Below are positions 1-5,760 of a stretch of DNA of 5,964 nucleotides, one piece after another. The first letter of the stretch is position 1. Each line of letters opens with the position of its first letter. A model generated the notes under the pieces. That model ran no database searches. It was not told where the DNA came from and saw only the letters and a list, made by a program, of their open reading frames with translations. Made by a program: the position numbers and the translations under genes. The DNA is from Methanomicrobiaceae archaeon UBA436. GTDB lineage: Archaea; Halobacteriota; Methanomicrobia; Methanomicrobiales; Methanoculleaceae. The stretch lies in assembly GCA_002497965.1 (NCBI GenBank), contig DAFR01000014.1, forward strand, positions 14,696-20,659, given 5' to 3'.

Positions 1-528
1 GACCCAAACGACAAGGTCCTTGTCTGCACTGTGGAGGAAGCGGTTGCCCTCGGCGCCGATGGTATATCGATCCACGTCAACCTGGGCGCGCCAAACGAGT
101 CGCGGATGATCGAGTCGGCGGGTGAAGTCGTCCGGGACTGCAACCGCTGGGGTATGCCGCTCCTGATCATGATCTACCCCCGTGGCAAGGGGATCGATCC
201 TGTATCACCTCAGACGGTCGGGCACTGCGTCCGCGTTGCCGAGGAACTTGGCGCCGACCTGATCAAGACGAACTACACAGGCGACCCTGACTCGTTCCGT
301 CAGATCACCGCCGCCTGTTCGGTGCCCGTCCTGATCGCCGGAGGCGAGAAGGGTGGCGATCTGGAGACGCTTATGACCATCCGTGATGCTGTTGATGCGG
401 GTGCGGCGGGTGTCTGCATGGGAAGGAACGCCTTCCAGCGCGACGATCCCGCACGGTTCGTGGCCGCGGTCTGCCGGGTGGTGCATGAGGGGGTAAGTCC
501 CACCGAGGCCCTGGAGACGGCGAAATGA
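1..528 (+). CDS. aroA': 2-amino-3,7-dideoxy-D-threo-hept-6-ulosonate (ADH) synthase, 5'-truncated
   Basis: The reading frame is open from base 1, so the gene starts before the window; the GTG at 31 is an internal Val codon, not the start. The enzyme is a cytoplasmic class I aldolase of the FbaB/LacD-like TIM-barrel family. It joins L-aspartate semialdehyde to 6-deoxy-5-ketofructose 1-phosphate, the first step of the archaeal route to 3-dehydroquinate. The window holds 175 residues. Numbering from base 1, IYPRG contains Tyr59 and LIKTNYTG contains Lys89 (codon 265-267). These match the general acid/base Tyr and the Schiff-base Lys of the Methanocaldococcus enzyme MJ0400 (Tyr153, Lys184), so roughly 95 residues are missing upstream. 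The phosphate-site motifs AGGEKGG and MGRNAFQ follow, then a normal C-terminus. The stop overlaps the aroB' start as ATGA. Paralogous fructose-bisphosphate aldolases look similar, but the aroB' neighbour favours this call. Confidence 0.93.
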   Translation, partial: DPNDKVLVCTVEEAVALGADGISIHVNLGAPNESRMIESAGEVVRDCNRWGMPLLIMIYPRGKGIDPVSPQTVGHCVRVAEELGADLIKTNYTGDPDSFRQITAACSVPVLIAGGEKGGDLETLMTIRDAVDAGAAGVCMGRNAFQRDDPARFVAAVCRVVHEGVSPTEALETAK

Positions 529-1511
529 AACTATTCTGGGTTGATGTCCGGCCGTGGAGGAAGAACCTCGCGACCACTGCGATCGAGAGCGGGGCCGACG
601 CCCTCCTCGTCGATGACGCAGAACGTGTTCGGGAACTCGGGCGGGTGACGACGATCGCACCAGACGGTGACCTGGTTCCGGGGAAAGATGTCTTCGAGGT
701 TGAGATCGTTGATAAAGAGTCCGAAGAGGAGGCGCTCCGGCTTTCCCGGCAGGGCCAGGTGATCGTCAGGACACAGGACTGGACGGTGATCCCCCTCGAG
801 AACCTGGTAGCGCAGTCAGAGAGGATCATCGCTGCAGTCTCGAACGCCGAGGAGGCGAAGGTCGCTCTGACGGTTCTCGAGCGTGGTGCGGCGGGGATCA
901 TGCTTTCAACCGATGACCCGGCGGAGATCCGGCGGGTGGCGGAGGTGATCGCCGGTACAACAGTGCCCGTCTCTCTCGTCCCGTTCGAGGTGACCCGGAT
1001 CACCCCTGTCGGGATGGGCGACCGGGTCTGTGTGGATACATGTTCAATCCTTGCAAATGGGGAGGGGATGCTCGTCGGCAACACCTCGTCGGCGTTCCTC
1101 CTGGTGCACCCCGAGACACTGGAAAACCCCTATGTGGCGCCCCGCCCGTTCCGGGTGAACGCCGGAGCGGTGCACGCCTACACCCTCCTCCCTGACGGGA
1201 AGACCGCATACCTCTCAGACCTCTCGGTGGGTGACCGGGTGCTGATCGTGGAGCACTCGGGCGAGACCCACGAGGTGGTCGTCGGCAGGCTGAAGATCGA
1301 ACGCCGCCCTCTCCTCCTGGTGGAGGCGAGGTCAGGGGAGGCGAAGGCGAGTCTGGTGCTCCAGAACGCTGAGACGATCAGGCTTGTTGGGGAGGATGGT
1401 GCGGCTGTATCGGTCGCCGCCCTGGCGGTGGGCGACCGGGTTCTCGGCAGTCTGGCGGAGGGCGGTCGACACTTCGGGATTGCTGTCAGAGAGACGATCC
1501 TGGAGAAGTAA
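525..1511 (+). CDS. aroB': 3-dehydroquinate synthase, type II (archaeal)
   Basis: This 328-residue protein is a full-length member of the archaeal DHQ synthase II family (Pfam DHQS). It catalyses NAD+-dependent oxidative deamination and cyclisation of ADH, the product of the preceding enzyme, to 3-dehydroquinate. It is unrelated to bacterial AroB. Family signatures seen are the N-terminus MKLFWVDVRPW, SERIIAAVSNAEEA (98-111), PVGMGDRVCVDTCS (161-174), GEGMLVGNTSSAFLLVHPE (179-197), RPFRVNAGAVHAYTLLPDGK (207-226) and the closing RHFG (315-318). Two copies of a VGDRVL strand element (235-240 and 302-307) fit the beta-rich C-terminal half normal for the family. The ATG at 525 overlaps the aroA' stop, with GGAG at 513-516 eight bases upstream, so the two consecutive steps are probably translationally coupled. 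Nothing looks truncated. Confidence 0.96.
   Translation: MKLFWVDVRPWRKNLATTAIESGADALLVDDAERVRELGRVTTIAPDGDLVPGKDVFEVEIVDKESEEEALRLSRQGQVIVRTQDWTVIPLENLVAQSERIIAAVSNAEEAKVALTVLERGAAGIMLSTDDPAEIRRVAEVIAGTTVPVSLVPFEVTRITPVGMGDRVCVDTCSILANGEGMLVGNTSSAFLLVHPETLENPYVAPRPFRVNAGAVHAYTLLPDGKTAYLSDLSVGDRVLIVEHSGETHEVVVGRLKIERRPLLLVEARSGEAKASLVLQNAETIRLVGEDGAAVSVAALAVGDRVLGSLAEGGRHFGIAVRETILEK
1502..1505 (+). promoter_or_regulatory. ribosome binding site fixing the tyrA start
   Basis: GGAG lies 10 bases before the ATG at 1516, inside the last codons of aroB'. The tyrA frame is open further upstream with an ATG at 1384, but that start would overlap aroB' by 128 bases. It would also add 44 residues before the Rossmann fold that do not resemble the family. 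The 1516 start puts the nucleotide-binding strand at residues 2-6, as expected. Confidence 0.6.
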
Positions 1512-1515
1512 CGGT

Positions 1516-2343
1516 ATGATTGCAGGTATCATCGGTGGCACCGGTCAGATGGGACGGTTCTTTGCCGGTGTCTTCCAGACGGCTGGCTGGGAGACGGTCG
1601 TCTCCGGGAGGAGGACCGAGCTCACGAACCGGGATGTTGCGGAGATGGCCGACCTTGTGCTGGTCTCGGTGCCGATCCGCGCCACCGCGGAAGTTATACG
1701 CGAGATCGCGCCGCTGCTCTCAGAAGATCAGGTCTTCTGCGATCTCACCTCCCTCAAGGTCGAACCCGTCCGGGCAATGCTTGCCTCCCGTGCGGAGGTG
1801 ATCGGGCTTCACCCGATGTTCGGGCCGGGCGTCGCGTCGCTGCGGGGGCAGACGATCGTCGCAACCCCGGCGCGCTGCAGCCAGGAGACCCTCGATACCC
1901 TTCTCTCCGTATTCCGTGAGCAGGGGGCGGAGATCACCATCTCGACACCGGAGGATCACGACCGGATGATGGCGGTGATCCAGGGTCTCACCCACTTTGT
2001 GACGCTTGCAAAGGCAGAGGCCATTCGCAGGACCGGAACAGACATCGCGGAGTCTCTCCATTTCACAAGCCCCATATACAGGATCGAGATGGGACTGGTC
2101 GGGCGGATCCTTGCTCAGGACGCCGGGCTCTACGGGGCTATCCTCCAGATGAACCCGGCCGTACCGGAGGTGCTTGCCAGGTTCGAGGAGGCAGTCCTGG
2201 CTCTCCGGGAGATCGTCGAGTCGGGGGATGCCGACCGGTTCCAGGAGTTCTTTGCCGCCAATGCCGCGCATTACGCCTCCTACCTGGTCTCCGCGACCGA
2301 AGAGACCGACGATCTGATCAATCACGTGGTGAGCGGCCGATGA
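1516..2343 (+). CDS. tyrA: prephenate dehydrogenase (monofunctional)
   Basis: This 275-residue cytoplasmic enzyme oxidatively decarboxylates prephenate to 4-hydroxyphenylpyruvate, the precursor of tyrosine. An N-terminal Rossmann domain opens with GIIGGTGQMG (4-13). HPMFGP (99-104) carries the likely catalytic His99, as in the HPMFGPD segment of Escherichia coli TyrA. The C-terminal helical dimerisation domain is strikingly E. coli-like: HDRMMAVIQGLTHF (148-161), SPIYRIEMGLVGR (185-197) and AQD (200-202). Arg197 aligns with the E. coli prephenate-binding Arg294. There is no chorismate mutase (AroQ) domain and no ACT domain, so prephenate must come from another protein and no feedback domain is visible. 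The second strand ends in VVSGRRTE with no acidic residue, which suggests NADP+ rather than NAD+ (inference). A 4-base gap separates it from aroB', and its stop overlaps pheA. Arogenate as substrate cannot be excluded. Confidence 0.92.
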   Translation: MIAGIIGGTGQMGRFFAGVFQTAGWETVVSGRRTELTNRDVAEMADLVLVSVPIRATAEVIREIAPLLSEDQVFCDLTSLKVEPVRAMLASRAEVIGLHPMFGPGVASLRGQTIVATPARCSQETLDTLLSVFREQGAEITISTPEDHDRMMAVIQGLTHFVTLAKAEAIRRTGTDIAESLHFTSPIYRIEMGLVGRILAQDAGLYGAILQMNPAVPEVLARFEEAVLALREIVESGDADRFQEFFAANAAHYASYLVSATEETDDLINHVVSGR

Positions 2344-3134
2344 CCGTCCTGACGCTCGGCCCCGCCGGGACGGTCAGCCACGACCTTGCAACACGGCTAT
2401 ACGGCGATGATATCGAACTCCTGCCGACGATCCGCTCGATCATAGCCAGGGTGGCGAGCGGTTCTGGCCGCGGGCTTGTGCCGATCGAGAACTCGGAAGC
2501 TGGAGGTGTGGGAGAGACGCTCCAGGGGTTGATGGAGTTTGAGGTCTCTATCACCGCCGAGGCCTACATGCCCGTTCGCCACCACCTTGCTGCCCGGTAC
2601 GACCCCTCCCGCCTCTCGGTCATCTACGCCCACCCACAGACACACGAGCAGTGCTCCATCTTCCTCGACAATCTCGGGGTGGAGGTCGTCCACACCAGCA
2701 GCAACGCTGCGAGCGCGGTTGCTATGCAGCGAAACGAGAACGCAGGTGCCATCATTTCGGAGATGGCGGCACGGATCTACAGCCTCCCGATCGCCGTGAG
2801 GGACGTTCAGAACAGGAGGGACAACACTACCCGGTTTGTCGAGATCTCCCCTCTCCCCCGCGATCTTGCAGGATGCACAAAGTGCAGTCTCCTGGTTGAC
2901 CCGGAGATCGACCGGGTTGGACTCCTTGCCGATATCCTGGGGGTTTTTGCCAGGCGCGGGATCAACCTGACCCGGATAGAGTCGCGGCCGTCCCGGAGGG
3001 GGATCGGGAAGTACATCTTCTTCATCGACCTTGAGATCTCCGAAGGCTGGCTTGAGGCAGAGGAGGAACTCAGAGGCATGACAAACTTGAGAGAACTAGG
3101 GTGCTATCCCCGCCTGGAGGTGCCGGGGGTATGA
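2340..3134 (+). CDS. pheA: prephenate dehydratase with C-terminal ACT regulatory domain
   Basis: This 264-residue cytoplasmic enzyme converts prephenate to phenylpyruvate for phenylalanine synthesis. The catalytic PDT domain spans about residues 1-170 and shows GPAGTVSHDLA (7-17), VPIENSEAGGV (47-57), HPQTHEQC (98-105), SNAASAVAM (121-129) and DNTTRFVEI (161-169). The Thr of TTR matches the catalytic Thr of the family. An ACT domain follows at about 182-262, with GLLADILGVFARRGINLTRIESRP in two parts (194-207 and 208-217). The ESRP motif is associated with phenylalanine binding in this family, so feedback inhibition by phenylalanine is likely. There is no fused chorismate mutase, unlike enterobacterial PheA. 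The ATG at 2340 forms an ATGA overlap with tyrA, with a GGTGA Shine-Dalgarno-like stretch at 2328-2332. The last 20 codons have unusual codon choices (AGA, TTG, AGA, CTA), noted separately. Confidence 0.95.
   Translation: MTVLTLGPAGTVSHDLATRLYGDDIELLPTIRSIIARVASGSGRGLVPIENSEAGGVGETLQGLMEFEVSITAEAYMPVRHHLAARYDPSRLSVIYAHPQTHEQCSIFLDNLGVEVVHTSSNAASAVAMQRNENAGAIISEMAARIYSLPIAVRDVQNRRDNTTRFVEISPLPRDLAGCTKCSLLVDPEIDRVGLLADILGVFARRGINLTRIESRPSRRGIGKYIFFIDLEISEGWLEAEEELRGMTNLRELGCYPRLEVPGV
3116..3122 (+). promoter_or_regulatory. strong ribosome binding site fixing the aroA start
   Basis: GGAGGTG, a near-complete Shine-Dalgarno sequence, ends eight bases before the ATG at 3131. The frame is also open from an ATG at 3101, but that would add ten residues absent from EPSP synthases and place the Shine-Dalgarno sequence inside the coding region. 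The 3131 start also gives the ATGA overlap with the pheA stop seen at the other junctions. Confidence 0.75.
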
Positions 3135-4399
3135 TTGTCAGGGTTTCGCGGACAGGCCCTGTCGAAGCGGTCTTTGAGGCCCCGCCCTCGAAGAGTTACA
3201 CCCACCGGGCTCTGATTGCGGGAGCGCTCGCGGAGGGAGAGACGCGTATCACCAACCCCCTCCGGGCGGTCGACACGGAACTGACCGCCGGGGGGCTTGA
3301 GGCTCTCGGGGTGCCGGTTGAGTGGCGGCCCGGAGAGGTTCTTGTCATCGGTTGCGGCGGTACCTTCCGGACAGGGGGCGAGGTGACCATCGACTGCGGA
3401 AACTCGGGGACGACACTGCGATTGCTTGCCTCCGTGGCGCTCCTTGCCTCCCATCCGGTGGTGCTGACCGGGAGTTCCAGGATGCTTGAGCGACCTGTCG
3501 GCCCCCTTGCCAGGGCGCTGGCGGGGCTCGGTGGTGAGGTAATCTTTCCCGGCAGGTCGGGCTACCCGCCGGTCCGGGTATCTGGGCGACTTCGCGGCGG
3601 GAGGGTGGAGATCGACGGGAGCGTGAGCAGCCAGTTCGTCTCGTCCATCCTGATGGCGGCGCCGTGCGCGGAGGAGGATGTGGAGGTCACGCTCCCGGTG
3701 CCCCCTGCCTCGCGGTCATACCTGGATCTGACACTGGATGTGATGCGGGAGTTCGGCGCCCGATTTGAACGGCGGGGCTATGAATGGTTCCGTGTGGAGA
3801 GCGGCGTGCCTTACCGGGGGAGGAATTACCGGATCGAGGGCGATTTCTCATCGGCGTCATACCTCTTTGCGATCGCGGCCATATGCGGCGGCCGGGTCAC
3901 GGTCAGGGGACTGAACCCCGCATCCGTTCAGGGTGACCGCCGGTTCCTGGACGCCCTCGTCTCGATGGGCTGCCGGGTTGCCTCCAGTGATGACGCGGTG
4001 ACGGTCGAGCGGACGGGCGATCTTGAAGGTATCGAGATCGACATGTCCTCCTCCCCCGATACCGTCCAGACGCTGGCAGCAGTGGCGGCGGTGGCAGGGT
4101 CGCCGACGACAATCACCGGGACGGCGCACCTGCGCTACAAGGAGAGCGACCGAGTCGCGGTGACGGCGGAGACCCTGCGCAGGATGGGTGCGGGGGTCGA
4201 GGTGACGGCGGACTCCATCAGGATCAACCCAGCGCCGCTTCACGGCGTTGCTGTCGACCCCCACGACGACCACCGGACGGCGATGGCGTTTGCCGTCCTC
4301 GGTCTTGCGGTCGGCGGGATGGTGATCCGGGACCCGGGATGCGTGGAGAAGTCTTTTCCGGGGTTCTGGGAGGCTCTCTACGGGGAGGGGCTGCTGTGA
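3131..4399 (+). CDS. aroA: 3-phosphoshikimate 1-carboxyvinyltransferase (EPSP synthase)
   Basis: This 422-residue cytoplasmic enzyme transfers the enolpyruvyl group of PEP to shikimate 3-phosphate. It has the two-domain inverse alpha/beta barrel length normal for the family. Key motifs are PPSKSYTHR (18-26; Lys21, Ser22, Arg26), CGNSGTTLRLL (89-99), SRMLERPVGPL (116-126), SVSSQF (164-169), SSPDTVQT (307-314, with Asp310 matching E. coli Asp313), YKESDR (336-341, with Glu338 and Arg341 matching Glu341 and Arg344), DDHRTAMAF (379-387) and VEKSFPGF (405-412, Lys407). All residues expected for substrate binding and catalysis are present. Leu98 occupies the place of E. coli Pro101 next to the PEP/glyphosate pocket; see the findings. 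The start at 3131 follows a strong Shine-Dalgarno sequence and overlaps pheA by four bases. The stop overlaps the GTG of the next gene, whose kinase domain supplies this enzyme's substrate. Confidence 0.97.
   Translation: MIVRVSRTGPVEAVFEAPPSKSYTHRALIAGALAEGETRITNPLRAVDTELTAGGLEALGVPVEWRPGEVLVIGCGGTFRTGGEVTIDCGNSGTTLRLLASVALLASHPVVLTGSSRMLERPVGPLARALAGLGGEVIFPGRSGYPPVRVSGRLRGGRVEIDGSVSSQFVSSILMAAPCAEEDVEVTLPVPPASRSYLDLTLDVMREFGARFERRGYEWFRVESGVPYRGRNYRIEGDFSSASYLFAIAAICGGRVTVRGLNPASVQGDRRFLDALVSMGCRVASSDDAVTVERTGDLEGIEIDMSSSPDTVQTLAAVAAVAGSPTTITGTAHLRYKESDRVAVTAETLRRMGAGVEVTADSIRINPAPLHGVAVDPHDDHRTAMAFAVLGLAVGGMVIRDPGCVEKSFPGFWEALYGEGLL
4384..4388 (+). promoter_or_regulatory. ribosome binding site fixing the GTG start of the kinase-dehydrogenase gene
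   Basis: GGAGG ends seven bases before the GTG at 4396, inside the aroA 3' end. The frame is open from an ATG at 4339, but that would add 19 residues ahead of the P-loop strand. The GTG start puts [14 protein letters not shown] at the N-terminus, the standard layout of P-loop shikimate kinases, and gives a GTGA overlap with the aroA stop. Confidence 0.72.
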
Positions 4400-5760
4400 G
4401 GGTCATACTCATCGGTTACCGGGGGACGGGGAAGACCTCGGTCGGGCGGATCCTTGCTGAAAGCCTGGATTTGCCCTTCTTTGATACCGATACGCTTGTC
4501 GAGCGAACGGCCGGGGTCTCGATCCCGGAGATCTTCCGGCAGCACGGCGAGGCGCGGTTCCGCGCCCTCGAGCGCGGGGTTATCGAGTCGCTTGCGGGTG
4601 TGGAGGGGGTGATCAGCACCGGCGGGGGTGCGGTCTGCGACCCCGCAAACGTCGCCGACCTGCGGCGGCATGGGAGGGTCTACCTCCTCTCCGCCTCGCC
4701 GGAGACCATAGGGGAGCGGATCGCCGGGAGCGACCGCCCGGGGCTGACCGATCTCCCGCCGGAGGAGGAGGTGCGCAGCCTCCTTGCCAGGCGAAAGGAC
4801 GCCTACCTTGGCGCCGCAGATGCCTGTGTGGATACCGGTTCCCGAACGCCGGTTGAGGTTGCCGGTATCATCCTCAGGGATATCCGCGGTGAGAATGCTC
4901 TCCCGCTGGAAGGGCGGCGCGAGCGCGACGACCTCCTGGAGCGGTTCGGGCTCTCCGGTCTGCGGGAGATGCTCGGCCGTGACCCGGGGCTGATGGTCTG
5001 CGGCATCGCCGGTTACCCCTGCGCCCACAGCAGGAGCCCGCTCCTCTACAACCGGCTCTTTGAACGGTTCGGGATGAACTACCACTACACCCGGTTCGAG
5101 TGGCCGGACGTCGGAACGATCATCCGTCTGGCATCCCTGCTGCCGACAAAGGGGCTCTCTGTCACCATCCCGTTCAAGACCGATGTGATGCGTTACCTGG
5201 ACGAGGTGGACGAGCATGCGGCGGCAATAGGTGCGGCAAACACCGTGGTCAGGTGCGGTGGCAGGTCTTACGGGCATAACACCGACTGGCTGGGTGTCCG
5301 GACGCCGCTTCTCCACCGGCAGGGCGCCAGGGCGGTTGTGCTCGGTGCGGGGGGTGCGGCGGCCGCAGCGGTCTACGCCCTCTGTTCGCTCGATATGGAG
5401 GTGACGATACTTGCCAGGAAGCCAGATGCTGCACGGAGACTTGCAGAACGTTTCAACTGCCGGTGGGGGGGGCTGGAAGATTTCAGGGGGTGCAAGGCCG
5501 ATGTGGTGCTGAACGCAACCCCGGTCGGGATGGAGCCGGACACCCGGAGCCTGCTTGACGCCGGCGACCTGGAGCAGGGGATGACGGTCTTTGATCTGGT
5601 CTACACCCCGCCGGATACGCCGCTCATCCGGGCGGCGAGGGAGGCAGGGTGCGAGGCCATACCCGGGACGGAGATGTTCGTCCACCAGGCGGTGGAACAG
5701 TTCCGGCTGATCACCGGGATCGCGGTCTCGCCGGAAGAGGTTCGGGAGGTGCTTTCATGA
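4396..5760 (+). CDS. bifunctional shikimate kinase / shikimate dehydrogenase fusion
   Basis: A single 454-residue frame encodes two consecutive shikimate pathway enzymes. Residues 1 to about 165 are a bacterial-type P-loop shikimate kinase: Walker [10 protein letters not shown] (7-15, Lys13), FFDTD (28-32, Asp32 for shikimate), Phe55-Arg56, STGGGA (74-79), lid Arg114-Pro115, and Arg133 in RKDAY. After a charged linker of about 30 residues, 199-454 is an NADP-dependent AroE. It has HSRSP (211-215), SVTIPFK with catalytic Lys261 (255-261), AANT with Asn282, HNTD with Asp297, the glycine-rich GAGGAA (317-322), NATPVGM (373-379) and VHQAVEQF with Gln431 (429-436). Lys261, Asn282 and Asp297 match E. 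coli Lys65, Asn86 and Asp102. AroE makes shikimate and the kinase phosphorylates it, so transfer between domains is plausible. The linker shows no well-spaced start site. Most archaea use a GHMP-type kinase instead, so bacterial origin is inferred. Equivalent symbols are aroK and aroE. Confidence 0.94.
   Translation: MRVILIGYRGTGKTSVGRILAESLDLPFFDTDTLVERTAGVSIPEIFRQHGEARFRALERGVIESLAGVEGVISTGGGAVCDPANVADLRRHGRVYLLSASPETIGERIAGSDRPGLTDLPPEEEVRSLLARRKDAYLGAADACVDTGSRTPVEVAGIILRDIRGENALPLEGRRERDDLLERFGLSGLREMLGRDPGLMVCGIAGYPCAHSRSPLLYNRLFERFGMNYHYTRFEWPDVGTIIRLASLLPTKGLSVTIPFKTDVMRYLDEVDEHAAAIGAANTVVRCGGRSYGHNTDWLGVRTPLLHRQGARAVVLGAGGAAAAAVYALCSLDMEVTILARKPDAARRLAERFNCRWGGLEDFRGCKADVVLNATPVGMEPDTRSLLDAGDLEQGMTVFDLVYTPPDTPLIRAAREAGCEAIPGTEMFVHQAVEQFRLITGIAVSPEEVREVLS
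5745..5751 (+). promoter_or_regulatory. ribosome binding site of aroC
   Basis: GGAGGTG lies five bases before the ATG at 5757, within the final codons of the kinase-dehydrogenase gene. Together with the ATGA overlap it supports the aroC start and suggests coupled but independently reinforced initiation. Confidence 0.7.

Noticed and set aside
31..33. GTG at 31 as the start of aroA'.
   Set aside because: The frame is open to base 1 and the upstream codons (DPNDKVLVCT) read as normal protein. Starting here would omit the N-terminal part of the aldolase barrel.
371..1084. A 237-codon minus-strand frame across the aroA'-aroB' junction, and similar ones at 205-660 and 1720-2325.
   Set aside because: The compositions are shadow-like (Ser, Arg, Thr or Pro rich), with no family resemblance, and the frames lie wholly opposite well-supported genes.
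1229..1464. The repeated VGDRVL element in aroB' as an internal duplication.
   Set aside because: The two copies are short and fall in the beta-rich C-terminal half where type II DHQ synthases normally have similar strands. Nothing suggests a recent duplication.
1384..1515. Upstream extension of tyrA to the ATG at 1384.
   Set aside because: It would overlap aroB' by 128 bases and add 44 residues unlike any dehydrogenase N-terminus. The 1516 ATG has its own GGAG and starts right at the Rossmann fold.
1512..1515. The only non-coding gap, considered as a site for a promoter or terminator.
   Set aside because: It is four bases long, and no TATA-like element or T-rich run was seen around it.
5158..5178. 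Ser255 in place of the usual Asn in the AroE NVTxPxK motif, as a possible sign of lost activity.
   Set aside because: Plant shikimate dehydrogenases also carry Ser here, and the catalytic Lys261 and Asp297 are present, so an active enzyme is the better reading.
4378..5685. A 435-codon open frame on the minus strand opposite the kinase-dehydrogenase gene.
   Set aside because: It has no recognisable domain and is rich in Arg, Pro and His as expected from the reverse complement of GC-rich coding DNA. The plus-strand protein there has two intact enzyme active sites.
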